Assembly (NCBI GenBank): GCA_963678675.1
Contig: OY783200.1
Span: forward strand, 17,352,603-17,416,602
Direction of reading: 5' to 3'
Source: Xiphydria camelus
Taxonomy: Eukaryota; Arthropoda; Insecta; Hymenoptera; Xiphydriidae
Length of the DNA stretch: 64,000 nucleotides
Below are positions 1 through 12,725 of this stretch, piece by piece; positions within the stretch are counted from its first letter, which is position 1, and every line of letters begins with the position of its first letter. Both the position numbers and the translations under genes were made by a program. The notes below the pieces were generated by a model. That model ran no database searches, had not been told where the DNA came from, and saw only the letters and a program-made list of their open reading frames with translations.

Positions 1-285
1 ATTCTCAACCGATTTATAACAGCAAATAAATAAATGACACCCGAAAGTTGCGATTAAACTGTAAGTAAATAAATACAACAGTGCATAAGTAAGAATAAAG
101 TAAAGCCCGAAAAGCACGAGACTTTCAAGGTATGTTACTGTTCTCCGATTAAGAAAGCGAATCATGCTCCTTCGGAACAGCAACTAAATCTTTAAGGTGC
201 ACTGAAAAAAAAAGTGTAGCTTAGGTCTCTGGCTGCTGAAGTCCATGGAAAGGGCACGGTATCGCTGCTGTAGCAATACGTATTA

Positions 286-1129
286 GGGGCCATCCATATA
301 TTACGTAAGACGTTTGAGGGGGACGGGGGTATGAATATGTCTTACAGTGTCTTACAATGAGGGGGGGGGGGGGGTGTCTAGACCTCATCTTACGTGAGAA
401 ATTCCTAGCCAAAAATGCTATCAAATCACTCAATATAGATTGAAAGAAGCGCTGTACTTTGCATCAAATAAAGCAGTAACAATAGACAAAAGAATGTGCA
501 AAACCCAGGATCAAGCAGAAAAGAGGCGACCTGCACGAGTGGCATTGCGTCGTGATCGGGAGCTTATGTGCATCTTCCGAGATAGTGAAACGGGAGCGGA
601 GGACGTCGAGTGGGTTGAGGAGCAGGACGTTTCTACTGAGGATATATTTTATTAAACGAAGTTTAAAAATGAAGTTACTTGAACTGAGTGAATATATGTT
701 TTCAAATGTTTTCCGTTGATACGAAGAGTTAGAACGAGGATGAAGTGCATAAAGAAATATACCATAGTAGACTATAAACTTTACATCAATCGTGTTGGGC
801 TTCCACTCGGATAAAAGACGCTGTTGATACACGATTAGAGAATAGCGAATAATGAAGAGTCTATTTAAACAGCTCCCATGTACAGCACCCTCGTTCTGAC
901 TATGTATGATGCTATTGTTTAGCAGGACCGTCTCGAAATATAGTCAATCTTTTCCTAATATTCATCTGATATTTGAAAGCAGTATAAATGGCAAGCTCAA
1001 GAATGACTTAAAAAAGTTATGTAAGATTTAAGGGGGGGGGGGTACCTGGAATCTTTCAGTATCTTACACTGGGGGGAGGGGGGGTCAAAAAGAGGCCAAA
1101 AACGTCTTACGTAATATATGGATGGCCCC
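286..1129. mobile_element. PIF/Harbinger-type MITE with TTA duplication
   Basis: Terminal inverted repeats begin GGGGCCATCCATATATTACG and are matched in reverse at the right end. TTA stands directly outside both ends (283-285 and 1130-1132), the duplication expected of PIF/Harbinger elements. Just inside each end lie GTCTTAC motifs and long G runs (about 361-374 on the left). The interior holds two short open frames, on opposite strands, that I do not recognise. A related, more decayed copy appears to sit at 11719-12069. Confidence 0.8.
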
Positions 1130-1132
1130 TTA

Positions 1133-3205
1133 CACATGTGGAGATGCTTAACAACGTAGTAGCGAAATAATCTTAGCTATATACTTTGGTCTGCTACAGA
1201 ATCGATACTTTTTTTCTCATTGTAGCTCTATCACGTAGGACCATATTTGGTGGGTGTATAAAAAGAGCCCGATTAAATTACTTAATAAAACTATTACTTC
1301 TTCATTCATAAGAACCATAACTGATAGAATACTGATCAACCTGAAAAAAAATAAAACATTTTTAGCATTATTCTTTCACTCTTTAGTTCAAAGAATGGAC
1401 GGTAATCATACTTTACTAGCGATATTCTTAAGATTTACAATTTTGAATTACGTTTTTTTCATTCAGTTGGGCGATAGACTCTGAGGCGAGTCCTTCATCG
1501 CTGAACCCTCACTGCACCGGGATTCGTTTGTTGCGCGTCTCGTCTATCTACATATTACTCCTTGTGAAAGCAGCACAATACATTAATAAATGGATTCAAA
1601 GTAGTGGATAAAGCCCGCGGCCGGGGTGAACGTCTTTCGGAACAAGATGAACAATGCGAAATGAAAGTGCTTGTCAAATATTGATCCCCGCGCGCGCGCG
1701 GTTTCTCGCTCTCGCTCCGCCGGCGAGCGAAGAGGAAGCTAAAATCCTAAGTACACAGAACGCCGGCCACCCGAAAGCATCGCTTCGGGACTCTTTCGGT
1801 ACACGGCGCGCACTTCCTCGAGCGGTCCGCGACAGGTGCGCCGTGACCATTTCCGTAAAAGCGGACCCGCACCGATAGTTACTCTCGCGCACAAATCGCT
1901 TCGAGAGTTCTGTTTGTACGGGCGTATAACCGAGAAACATTTCGAGCCATTGTCCCGTCGGCGTCGTTGGCCAAATCTCGAAAGCTTTTAACCCCCCCCC
2001 CCCCCCCCCCCCCGCCACTGCTCGACGAGTTTGCCACGCCTGGATTTATCCAGGAAACGATTTCGGACGCGCCCGCGTCTTGCCATTTAGAATTACAAGA
2101 GGCTATTTCTCGGGACAGAAGTCTCGATATAATCGAGATATACTGCCCAACTATGGAGAAAGGCAGTAACTGCTAACCGACAAACTTGTGGAAAATCAAC
2201 TGTAACTTTGATGCCTTTAGCCGAAGGGTTTCCAAGACAGATTACTAATGAAACCTACCGAAAAAAGTGGGCAAAATTGCTTACCCCGCGTTTTTTCATT
2301 TTTCAATTACGGCCATATCTAAGCTGGAAAACGACATTTTGAAATGCAGCTACGTTATCGTGCTGTGAGTCTATCTCTCTCGCACTCGCAACTTAGCATA
2401 AGTGCGTCTCTGACGTTTCGATGACGTCACGATGTTGTAAAGAGAAACGCATTTATAACTGAGCATAATTATTTTTTCGGATATTTTCTTTTTCATGTGA
2501 TATTGAATATGTATGCATATTACAAAATGAATTTAAGAATGTGAATATTTTTTTATTTAAAGGCCGAATTATGAAATCGATCGGAGAAAAATCTCATGTT
2601 TCCTTCCACCATACGCGGCGGCATGTACCTACCGCGTGCGTCGCGCGTCAAGCGCCCGTCATCGACAAAACCCATAGCTTTCTTCAGACACGCGAGACCG
2701 ACGTATCCTTTCGGAGATTATTTCTCGCCGTGCTATCGATCTCGGGGCCTGCGTACTGGCATGGGTCTAGAAGTCCAGTGTCCCGCTCGAGGAAACACGG
2801 TTTTCGAAAGAGATCGAACGATCCATTAGCGATTAACTAATCGACGTGCCCATCAAAGCGTCCGAATGAACAATAGGGCGAGTAATAATAGATTCGATTT
2901 CCATGCCTTTCTTCTTTATCGCGCGGCTCGTCCGACGAAAGGCCCTATTGCTATTTATTCCGGTGCGTTAGACATTCGGCCACGCGCTTCGAACGAACAA
3001 TATGCGCGACCAATAGAATCGCTCCTGAGTAGGGCTGGATTATGCATATTAGATTATTTTCACACCGCACAATTTCGTTTGACGCTTCGAGACAAATGAG
3101 CCTTCGCCCTTTCTTTTTTTTAACTCTTCCACCGCAATTTTCTAGTTCTCTTCTCTTATAATTCGGATGCTATGAAGGGCTCTTAGTTTTACATTATATC
3201 ACCAT
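1133..3205. other. Unassigned region with two GC-rich islands
   Basis: No recognisable gene. GC-rich, CpG-rich sequence occupies about 1560-2180 and 2590-3110 and differs from the AT-rich repeats around it. It could be conserved single-copy host DNA such as regulatory sequence. The short frames here have no domain I recognise and look like by-products of high GC content. A run of 22 C residues lies at 1992-2013. Confidence 0.5.
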
Positions 3206-3605
3206 CAACATGTCGTCGGTCTTATCACGTAAGGGCTCTCAAAAATTTGAAAATTGTGTTAAGACCACCAATAGGTTGCTCTCTCTCTCTTAAGCCTTAT
3301 ATTTTTATCTCACGACCCGGCGTACCTCAACATTTTATACTTTTGCTATTCCCCATATATTTTTTTCGTCGTATCTCAAAATAATCAAGATTTAAATCTC
3401 ACGTATAGGCCTAACTTAGGATAGGCCCATACGTGTGATTTAAAAGGCATTCAAGCGCATAATTTTTGGAAAAAAAATCACCATGCTATAAAAATAATTG
3501 CAGGAATTATTCACAATGAAAAATCGTAAAATATTTAAAATCGCTCTCCTGAGAAATCATCAAAATTGTGATACGCCCTTACGTGATAAGACCGACGATG
3601 TGTTG
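3206..3605. mobile_element. MITE with about 30-bp terminal inverted repeats
   Basis: The left end reads CAACATGTCGTCGGTCTTAT, continues through CACGTAAGGGC, and is mirrored at 3575-3605. A second inner inverted pair of the type TCACGTATAGGCC lies near 3400-3440. No coding capacity. The target duplication could not be fixed. Confidence 0.7.
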
Positions 3606-3758
3606 GAATATTCCGCCATTCGTTGAACTTAAACGGTACCTATTCAAACTGGACCAGAAATGCTGTCTTAAAAGTAGATTGAACTAAAAATAGGAAGGAA
3701 TCATTAGATACGATTGGCACATTTCAACCTAATTTATGCATTTTTACCCCTTTTTATA

Positions 3759-3860
3759 TACCGAATGTCGCACGGGAAACCGATCAGGCGGGGGCCTTCT
3801 GAATTTCTCTGAATTAGACTTCGGCAGTGCTTGGACGGTGCTCGAGTGAATCCCTAATCC
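3759..3860. repeat. Single arm of a TACCGAATGTC hairpin family
   Basis: This arm begins TACCGAATGTCGCACGGGAA and runs to a CTCGAGTGAAT segment. It matches one arm of the complete hairpin at 57728-57865; the facing arm is absent. It looks like a half-deleted foldback. Confidence 0.65.
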
Positions 3861-4013
3861 CCCTTGCATATAAATCTATGAAATATGAAAATAGAAGATT
3901 CTTAAATTGTACTTATGAAAAACTAAGGAAACCCGCGCGTGTGATTTGTGTTAATCATTGTTCCGCTCTTGACATGTATTTTAAATATATTTTGAATCTC
4001 TAGTTTGAACGTA

Positions 4014-4784
4014 TAGAGGAGGAGGCGCAAATGTGGAAACCCAGTTTGTTTTTAATTTGTAAAAAATCAGTGAATCGTTATTTTAACCTGAAAAATTGCC
4101 TTAAAATGCCTTATACTGTTAGAAATAGGGGACCATAAGTCACAAGTGCAAAAACCATGTACTTAAAAAATGAAACAATATTTGGCTAACTTATTACATT
4201 TTTCGATTTTTGAAAAAAGTGTGGGTAATGTGGAAACACCCTAAAATTACAGTAAATCAATGTCTAACCACATAAAGATGTTGGAATATTGAACTTTAAG
4301 CATAAAATTCTTTTTATAATATGTTTTTATTCATAGAAAATATTATTCGTTGATAAAAAAAATACAAGAAAATATCCTCATGTGCCCTCATCCACATGTT
4401 TCCAAGTTACCCGCACTTTAGCCAAACTGGATTTTACGAGTTAAGTCAAGAAAACGTTAGCTTATGATTCATGGAAATCCAACAAACCTTCCCTATAACT
4501 CCCTTTCCGAATACTCTGATACGCATTACGCGCTACATCTATGATAAGTTAGACTAAATAATACCACAAACTTATCTCCAAAAACTTCATGAAAATCACG
4601 AAACAGAAATCGACGCACCACCATTTAACTACAATGTCCGATTGATTCCTAGCGCTGTGCCGTGACGAAAAGGAACGAGAGTGACTGTTTACGGCAATCG
4701 TCGCTAGAGTGAAGCTCTCTGAAGTCGAGATACTTGACGTTTCCACATTATCCTCATGTTTCCATATTTGCACCCCCTCCTCTA
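4014..4784. mobile_element. Non-autonomous element with TAGAGGAGG ends and GTGGAAAC motifs
   Basis: Terminal inverted repeats of about 30 bp start TAGAGGAGGAGGCGCAAATG on the left and are mirrored on the right. The motif GTGGAAAC, or its complement GTTTCCAC, recurs inside (near both ends and around 4230 and 4400), a possible set of transposase binding sites. A 74-codon minus-strand frame at 4549-4773 is not recognisable and overlaps the terminal repeat. Confidence 0.65.
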
Positions 4785-5208
4785 CAGAAAAAAATGTTCC
4801 TTGTACAGGGTGTAATAGTTAAGAGGGCTTAAGCAGGAAGTGCTTATAAGCATATATATATAATATTTCAAGAACTTGCGAATTATACAAAAAGCGACAA
4901 AAACCTAAATCAATTTATAAACTAGCGAACAATTCTGGAAACTTTCGCTTAATATATCTAAAAATTGCATATGGATATCAATGCCTAAAATTTAAAAATA
5001 GAAGCGAGTAAGTTAATTGGTGTTCATTATGTATTTATTTCATTTCAAGATAGATTTGTTATATATAGATGAACACAAATGCTATATACAGATGAACATA
5101 AGGATAGCCTCTAAAATGTAAAAGAGTCCGGAATCAAATCCACTGGTGGAGAGAAGAAGGGGGAAGGTTGGAAGAAGCATCATTCCTTTCTCCAAGATTC
5201 AATTCTTT

Positions 5209-5452
5209 ATATGAGCCGTTGAAAACCAGAATGGTGTAAGTCACATTTTATGTAAGCTGAGATTATTTGACTGTAAAGTTAAGTACAATTTGAAAAATTT
5301 GTCTAAATGATACAAAACAGATATTTTAAATTGTACATATTTCTATTGTATCATCTAGACAGATTTTTCAAATTGTACTTAACTTTGCAGTCAAATAATC
5401 TCAGTTTACATAAAATGTGACTTACACCATTCTTGTTTTCAACGACTCATAT
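5209..5452. mobile_element. Foldback MITE, about 240 bp
   Basis: ATATGAG at the left and CTCATAT at the right close a stem of roughly 100 bp with few mismatches; GTGTAAGTCACATTTTATGT occurs in both arms. There is no coding capacity. Confidence 0.8.
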
Positions 5453-5589
5453 CTCGCACGTATTACGATATCATTAAATCCACGCAATGTTTAACATGTG
5501 GGTACCCATACAGTACAGCAAGCTTGTATAAATATTGCACTGCAATATTGCATGTAAGATTGCTGCAATATTGCACTGCAATATATCCG

Positions 5590-6230
5590 CATGCACATGA
5601 CAAGTATAATAAATAACTTTCTTTTGTATATTTCATGCTTTGTGTGCTTGAATTTCTACTTCTTGTCTATTAACACTTCTACCGGCCAATCTCGGGCTTA
5701 TTCGACGATTAACAATTTTCTGGTTATATTTCAGGACGTGATTCCAGGACTCTCTGGATATAAAGCTGAACTCGTCCCTGATGACGACTATGACATAACA
5801 TGTTAGCTTTGCTACGAAACGGGGGTTTAAGCTACACAGCTAATGATCTTATTAATATGTTTGAGTAAATATTCACCATACTATTTAAAAAATTTAATAA
5901 TATTATCAATGAAAATTAATATTATAATTGCGAAAATTAATGTTTTTTCTACCATTACGAAAGTTGCTGTATTGTGTGGCTCTATTTGATTAGCAGTGAA
6001 TTTTCATTTTATTTATATAAGTTATATTCAATTATAAGGAAGGTAGGTACTTGAAAATTTTCATTTTTAATATTGCAGCAATTTATCTGGAATATTATTT
6101 GTGTAATATTGTTTTTTAAATATTCCGAACTATTGCTGAAATACTAGATATGCAATGTTGAAGCTGTAATGTGACAGTAATTTTGCCGCAAAATTGTTGC
6201 AATGTTCTGTGATATGTGGGTATTTATCAA
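5590..6230. repeat. Old dispersed repeat, intact copy (empty site)
   Basis: AT-rich repeat with ATATTGCACTGCAATATT motifs near its left edge. Segments about 5600-5730 and 5795-6010 resemble 11460-11600 and 12912-13125, where the second copy is split by a PIF/Harbinger element. At about 5792-5805 this copy reads GACATAACATGTTAG, preserving the uninterrupted target. Class unknown. Confidence 0.7.
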
Positions 6231-6381
6231 TCCGAGCTCTCACAAGTCGACACAGCGTTGAGAGCAGTCTAGCGAGAATTAGTCTAGGATCTCAGTAGAA
6301 AAAAAGAAATCCAGCTAAATTGCAGTGGATACACGATAAAAATTTGCTGCCAGAGAGATTTCAATCTATTTGGTCGGCTAA

Positions 6382-6507
6382 GGGCCGGTTTTACCAACGG
6401 GTATAAACGCGGTATAGCGGTATACTGAGAATAACCATAAGGCTTATTGCTGGTTATTCTCAGTATAGCGCTATACCGCGTTTATACCGTGTTGGTAAAA
6501 CCGGCCC
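6382..6507. mobile_element. Hairpin MITE, 126 bp, PIF type (copy 1)
   Basis: Ends are GGGCCGGTTTTACCAAC and its complement, flanked by TAA on both sides (6379-6381, 6508-6510). Almost the whole element folds into one hairpin. A second copy of the same length lies at 17757-17882. Confidence 0.88.
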
Positions 6508-6510
6508 TAA

Positions 6511-8287
6511 ATAAAGTAACCCAGTCTAGCGAGAGTTAACCCTCAACTGGTATGGTGACTTTAAAGAGACGTACCTAACTAGTATGGTGTGGTCACCTAT
6601 GACGCATTCAAAGTTTAAAGAACCTGATAATGATTTTATTTCTTTCATATAACTTATCTATTATTTCGATAGCTATCTAACAATAATACAAGATATTTGT
6701 GGTAGAAAAATTGTATTTCATTTTTGGCTAATACTTAAAAAAGAGAAATAATTATTCGATATTTAGAGTACGTTTTATTAGTTGTATTTTATTTCGTCTT
6801 TCTTTACTTTTCTTCTTATTTAAAATTAAAATAACGGCAGCTGCCGCGATTTTATTCCGCCGGAACATTTTACAAAAATTACAATCTACGCCCACACGTT
6901 TCCAGTGTACACATCAAATAGACCAAACTAATCTCACGCAACTCTAGATCACTCTAGCTAGAGAAAAAAATGATTGTAGTGTACACAGTAAGTAGATTCA
7001 TCTATCTAGCGTCTCTACAATCTAGCTAGATTTTGCTCTACAGTGTACATGCACCATAAAGGTAGGTACGTCTAGCATCGTGGCTATCCCGATGCGGGGC
7101 TGCGCACGCACACTTTATACGCGTGAGCGCGCGGAGTATCCCGTGTTCACGAACGGCAGTGAGGACCGAACACAATGGCACATGGTATTCTATTATTCCA
7201 GATGGACCCTGCGCATCTTTCTCCGCAGTCCCGCCACCAGTCCGTGGAATGCACAGGCATAAAATCATTCTCCAATACTCATCGTCCCCTGCGGTCCGCG
7301 TATCCCCTCTCGAGAATCATACCAAACCCTGCGAGCTAGCCCGATAGAGAGAGCGTCACGAAGTCATCTACTCGCACCCTCCCTCCTCCCCCACCTCCGG
7401 ACGACGACTCACCTCGACCGACACGAGATCATTCATCATACGCTCCTCTAATAATCCTCTTCACTCGGGCACCCGGACGGCATTAATTACGGTGCGTCGA
7501 GACGTCTCGGGAGATCTGAACGCACGAGACCTTACGTACCTACATACATACATATACACCGGGATCGTGTGCACGCGCAGTGACATCGGTATTTTATTGT
7601 GTGAAAAAGAAACTTTATCGCGGGAAGGCTTTTTTGGTCGAGCGTACGAGGGAGTATCGATGTCCGGAGCGCATAGGTATTATGTATGTCGAGAGGAAGG
7701 TGGACCGACGAGATGCTTCGAAATTATCTCCGGTGACGGGATCGAGTCGCAGAAAAAGGGTTGAAAGAGTTGCAGGGCGAGCGGGCATCGGGGAGTCAGG
7801 GGTCGACGAAAAATTGCAGTCAACCGCTGGAACGTGCCAACCACGTGTATAGGGAACAAAAGGTGGTTGGTGTGTACGCATGTATGAGGTGGGTCTTCGT
7901 AGCCTGCGGGGATATGAGATGTTAAGCCATATTCGTTGTAGCGTTTGTGAATACCTACCCTTATGGAAATTTTTCTCTGTGAAATCTCTACTAAATATTT
8001 GCCAAGACCAAAACTCTGCCAAAAGTCTACTATATCACCATGAATGTTCCGACTTTAAAAGCTGGCATATAGAAATAGCAAAGTTGGCAAAATTTTCGTC
8101 AAAATCTGCAAAGTCGGCAGACACTTTTCAAAATCTCTACCTACTGTGTGAATTCTGAAGAACTTCTTGTACTCTAAACATGAAACGTATAAGAATAGCT
8201 CTAGTAATCTTAGGTTTAGATTGGTATTACTCTGAAATTTATCTATATAATACCATAATACTTAGGAATTTTTAAGCTTCAGGCACA
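6511..8287. other. AT-rich spacer then GC-rich island
   Basis: About 6590-6900 is AT-rich without features. About 7070-7900 is GC-rich with CpG clusters and C-rich tracts. On the minus strand a GGTGAGTCG string near 7410 resembles a splice donor, so a host untranslated exon is possible, but no coding domain is visible in any frame. Confidence 0.4.
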
Positions 8288-8289
8288 TA

Positions 8290-8512
8290 CAGGGTGTCCC
8301 AAAAAATACACGCCAAACGATTATCAAACTATACGGAACGTTTGTCACATTCACCACTATTGAGATGACCGATGTCTTTCGGATTGGAACATCTATTCGG
8401 TTCGTGTCTGGGCTGTCGGTATTACCATCGAATTTTAGAGAACCATCTTGGATTGGGTGCGTCTACCGATATGCAACCCGCTACGCTGGCGTGTATTTTC
8501 TGGGACACCCTG
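8290..8512. mobile_element. Short MITE with CAGGGTGTCCC ends and TA duplication
   Basis: Inverted ends run CAGGGTGTCCCA with an A-rich stretch and then TACACGCC, with TA outside each end (8288-8289, 8513-8514). This matches the mariner/IS630-type CAGGGTG group found several times later in the window. Confidence 0.8.
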
Positions 8513-8514
8513 TA

Positions 8515-9480
8515 GATGATATTAAGCTATTTACATACCTATGCAGATATTGAAAGTGACTTTTGGCCATTTTTTTCGTAATCTATCCCAACGACAAAGA
8601 GGATACCGATTTTCGTTCGCAATGCGTTTCACCACCTCTTCAGCTTGTCATTACAGAGTCGCTATTACTAAAGGGTGTCGTTAATAAAAGGCTGCAATAA
8701 AGCAATCATTTCTAACCCGAAGAGAGGATCCGAGTCGAAAAATAAAGTCTGGATATGAACTAAAAGTCAGAACAAATTCAGTCCTAAATTAAGATATGGA
8801 TTTGGTTAGAATACGTAAAAACATACGGTAATTCAGGTCTTAATTTTAGATGAAAGCAGGTCTTGAAGACCTGACTCTGTCTTTATAATTTTCTGAATAA
8901 GGTTGTGTTCTGAAGAGTCCTTGAGCATGCCATGCGGATGTAAAGGAGGTGGTAATAAAGAGGGAAATTCAGCGATGTATTTTTTCTTAAATAAAGGCTA
9001 AAATTTAAAAACAGAATTACCAGAATAATCGTTTACTCGGTGGCTAGCGAGTATGACACGAGCTGAATAGGCTAACCCGTTGCCACTCGCTACCCATGGA
9101 ATAAATAATTATTCTTGTAAATCTATTTTTTTTTAATTTTTGCTTTCATTTACGAGAAAATATGGCACCAAATTTCTCCCGCTATCAAAACGCTTCCCTT
9201 TATATCCGCATGGCACGCTCGAGGACCCTTCATTGTAGAATTACGGAGATAGAACAAAGTTTAAAATTTTTTTTTTATATTTCTAATGTTAAGTAAAGTA
9301 CAACAGCACGTGATAAACTGTTAATACAAGAAGTTTACGTAAATTTTGAATAAACCATTAAAATTATATTACTTGTGTAACTCGCTGGAGTACAGGGGAT
9401 ACTGGTTATCATTCATAACATTTTCCTCCCTACACTATCTCCTACTATTAAAACTATCTATGCTATCTTTCACTTCTTTT
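8515..9480. other. No recognisable feature
   Basis: AT-rich sequence with short simple runs. No domain, paired terminal repeats or RNA gene could be supported. Confidence 0.4.
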
Positions 9481-9782
9481 CGTAGTCTGAGCCGTTACGA
9501 GCCGTGTTTCCGCGAAACCTGTATGATTAATTCTCATCACTTCTACACATTATTTACCATTATTTACAAATTCAGTTAATTTCGAGGTTAGACGCTTCGA
9601 TCTCCCGAATTGACAGTTCCCGGGAAATCAGACGTTTTACATTTTTCGCTCTCGAAACACGGCTCGTAAGAACGCAGCGCACTCTTCTGAAGCCAACTCT
9701 AACTACAGCACCGTTCCAAGCACTACCAAAGTCAAATGTCAGGGAAATTCAAATACTTGCGTTATCCACGGGACATACTGTA
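9480..9782. repeat. Fragment related to the 44.8-45.6 kb foldback
   Basis: Shares GCTTCGATCTCCCGAATTGA, a TTTTCG segment, AAGAACGCAGCG, GAAGCC with ACTCTAACT, and the AAGTCAA region with the arms at 44758-45606. It ends near 9782 in GGGACATACTGTA, a variant of the GGACATGCGGTA end of that element. Only one arm is clear, although GAGCCGTGTTTC recurs inverted inside it. Confidence 0.6.
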
Positions 9783-9784
9783 TA

Positions 9785-9890
9785 GTCCTTATATGGTTAA
9801 TATAGAAATCATATATAATCCATATAAGACCAAAACCACATATGGATTATACATAATTATAGAAAATATATAGAATTTTTCCGCCTGGTC
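9785..9890. repeat. Dispersed AT-rich repeat (copy 1)
   Basis: The segment TATAGTCCTTATATG through TATATAGAA and TTCCGCCTGG is closely matched at about 49138-49243. It contains an inverted pair built on ATATAATCCATATA. A GAA microsatellite follows at about 9900-9923. Confidence 0.7.
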
Positions 9891-11440
9891 ATCTATTTCA
9901 AAGAAGAAGAAGAAGAAGAAGATAACACGGAGGGAGGCCGGAAGAAGATGTCCAGTTCGATTTGTAACAACGCGTCGCGACGCGGTGTTCGCATTGTGTC
10001 AGGCGGAGAGCACGTTATAGGATAACTTCTGTATCAACATCCCGTGTGGTGCGTTCCTCGTATCTCGCGCGCCGCGTTGCGGACGTTAGACTAAATAAAC
10101 ACAAGGGTTGGACTTAATGACGGATCTGTCGCAGGATGTTATCGGACCGGTGCGGGGTAACTAAGAAAATGTCATTCACGAAATGACGGTACAAACGAGC
10201 GCCGAACGAGGAGCAAACATCGCGTGGAAAGGCATAAACCTCCTATTGTGAGCTTCCTCTAAGGTGCGTAGATCCCTCGTCGGTCGCGCGCGCGAGTTAG
10301 CGGACAATTGGAAATCGATGACGGGCCTTTACATTCTTGTGCCAGACGTCGGAGGCGACGCTCTGCATTCCGGCTTAATAATTAAGGAAAATAGGGACTT
10401 GTGTCCGAATTATTGTCCCCTTCCCGGTGTAATTTTGTATAATTTAGTGCATAGGTAGAAGTATCCTTTTATATGTTTAATTCATGAGAGAGTAATTTAT
10501 TTGCAGTGAATAAACGTATTCTAGGTGGAAATATTTTATGTGGATTATACTTATATGAATGTATATATTTCATCCCCTAAACAATTCATTAAAAAAAGTA
10601 CTTATATCTGAATGTAGTGCCAAGGGCCTATACCAAATATATTTTTCAGGGTGGGCGATATAAGAGGCGCATAAGTGCGAGTGAGAACTTCGATTAATCC
10701 TTCACACATTTCTTGTTGCTCAACCTGCAAATCACTCGGTCTAATCAAGCCCCATGAAAGTAACCGAGATCGAAATGACGAATGACTATATCAAAGCAGG
10801 CTACCAGTGTTTAAAATACTGCTTGGCGGGCCCGTGCCTGAAGAAATTGTTATTCTTAAACGCGTATATTATATTTAGATTAAATCAGTTAAGTACCGTA
10901 AATTTGGAATACAATCAATATTGTCTTGTTGAACAAATAATATTTATAAGTATAATGCAATTATCAATCTGTGCTAACTTCTTAAAAAGCTGTAGGTATG
11001 GAATTATTTAAAATTAGAAATGCGCGAGGTAATCACTCAGGAGGTTTATATGACGTACACTTCATTTTGACTATATTTATCTCGTCGACAAATAACAAGA
11101 TTACAATGGACGGCAGAATAAATTATTAGCCCGCTTCAGGACCAGTTAATCACTGCTTAATTCGTAATTTAGTAGTTTTTCAATTTGTTGACAAGATAAA
11201 TATTGACAAAATTCTTATTATTAAAATATATGTTGTACGAACTTCTTGAGTGGAACACCATGTATAACTGTTATCCGTTGCATACACTGTAAAAATTTTT
11301 TTCGGGAATTTTCCCAAAAATAGTCGCACAGCTTGAAACGCGAAAGAATCAGGAACTTTCCCAACCATTACGCAGAGAAAATTGCTAGACGCTCTCCTAG
11401 CGAGTTAAGAAATTTTTCCAACTACGTCATGTAAGTATTT
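9891..11440. other. Unassigned region
   Basis: About 9950-10330 is GC-rich (CGTCGCGACGCG and similar) and could be host sequence. About 10440-11440 is AT-rich. I found no supported gene, RNA or paired element ends. Confidence 0.4.
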
Positions 11441-11718
11441 AATATATTATATTATTGTATATAAAAAGCATAATAAATAATTTGTTTCGCATATTTATTG
11501 CCCTTCGTGCTTGTTGGATTCTACTCTTATCGTATTTATCATGTTTGTGGATCATCTGGGCTCACATTCGATAAATAAAACTTTTTCTGGTTGGGCCGGG
11601 CCGCGATCGCGAGATTCTCAACATGAAGCTGGCATCATTTTGAGTGACCTACTGTAACATAAAGGCGCGTAACCATTTGTAACAAATAACCTGTAACGTA
11701 ACTGCGAACATGTTTTTA

Positions 11719-12069
11719 ACCCCCCCTCCCACCTGGTGATACGTGGTGAGGTTTAAGACTACGCCCCGTCACGTGAATTTTCTTAGTACAAAAAGTATCT
11801 TCAAAATTTTAGAATATTATCTTTAATTTTACAGGTAAGTATAATCTAATTTAATTCTGGAAAATTAAAGACCGTGATAAAAATGTCCAGACCAGACATT
11901 AAGGTTGCAGGTTGTTTTTGACTGACATAAAAATAATAAAGGTTCGCGCGTTCAACGAACAAATAAATACACGTGATATCTCACTACACCCCCTCCCCCC
12001 TGTGATATTTCGTGATTTTTGGCGAACACCTCCCCCCTTTCGGACCTCACGTGATTAATGGACGACCCC
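11719..12069. mobile_element. MITE nested in the PIF terminal repeat
   Basis: The PIF right end reads GAACATGTTACGGCTCG on its own strand. On the left the same text is broken after GAACATGTT and resumes at TTACGGCT (12070). The inserted piece ends GGACGACCCC against TTA. Read from that end it starts GGGGTCGTCCATTAATCACG and carries G-runs, resembling the 286-1129 family. Its other end is not well preserved. Confidence 0.65.
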
Positions 12070-12271
12070 TTACGGCTAGTGGAGACGGAGTACTGTTGCA
12101 TGTTATCCGTAACCAATTTGACACACGTAACCGTTACTAGCCGAATCACCATTTGTCGGTTTTTAGTCGTCGCATCAAAGGCTACGTTACGCGCGGCGAC
12201 TAGTTGGGACGAGTGCATAGGTATCGTGTATCTTTGCCTGTTGCATTCGAGATTTACAGTAGTCCCCCGCA

Positions 12272-12725
12272 CTAGAGGAATTCGCACTGAATGTGGTTCT
12301 TGAGTGTGTTTGTAATGGCATCACATACTTCAGGAACGATTCGGCTAGTTGACTGCTTAGATATTTTAAACAGATATTGGAGGCTGACATATGAATCGCC
12401 GATAGCCAGAAAACGCAGTGTTAGTGCCAACCTCTCCTGCGCTGGAATTGATTCACGAAATCTCGTGTCTTGTCTAAAAATCGATGGAATTAAGTAGATC
12501 AAAATCAGTGGGATGCATTCTAGTGAAATTTGTATATAATCCACTGATATACTGGAATTTTAAATCCGCCAGCAAGCTTGATCCACTATAAATCTTCCTA
12601 CTTTGATATAATTTCGAGATCCACCATCGCGGAGATTTTCGTTTTTTATTTTTCAAAATCTGGTGGTGAATGAAAATATATGAAGCTGCTGCTAGCTGTA
12701 ATAATTGCAGAGCTGCATTCATTGC
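12272..12725 (-). pseudogene. PIF/Harbinger transposase N-terminus, frameshifted
   Basis: Two overlapping minus-strand frames give the start of a PIF-type transposase. The first (12725-12474) has the lysine/arginine-rich segment KKRKSPRWWISKLYQSRKIY, typical just after the hydrophobic start of these proteins, then MHPTDFDLLNSI. The second (12510-12300) has PAQERLALTLRFLAIGDSY and KQSTSRIVPEVCDAI, the helical DNA-binding region. A frameshift near 12480 separates them. The catalytic DDE domain is missing, so the product would not be active. Family identity rests on these motifs and agrees with the TAA duplication. Confidence 0.85.

Noticed and set aside
1654..2176. Overlapping frames in the GC-rich island
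   Set aside because: They lie on both strands over the same DNA, contain low-complexity residues from the C-run and show no domain.
7038..7852. Candidate host coding exons
   Set aside because: Several alternative frames overlap and none shows a recognised domain; only a possible untranslated exon remains.
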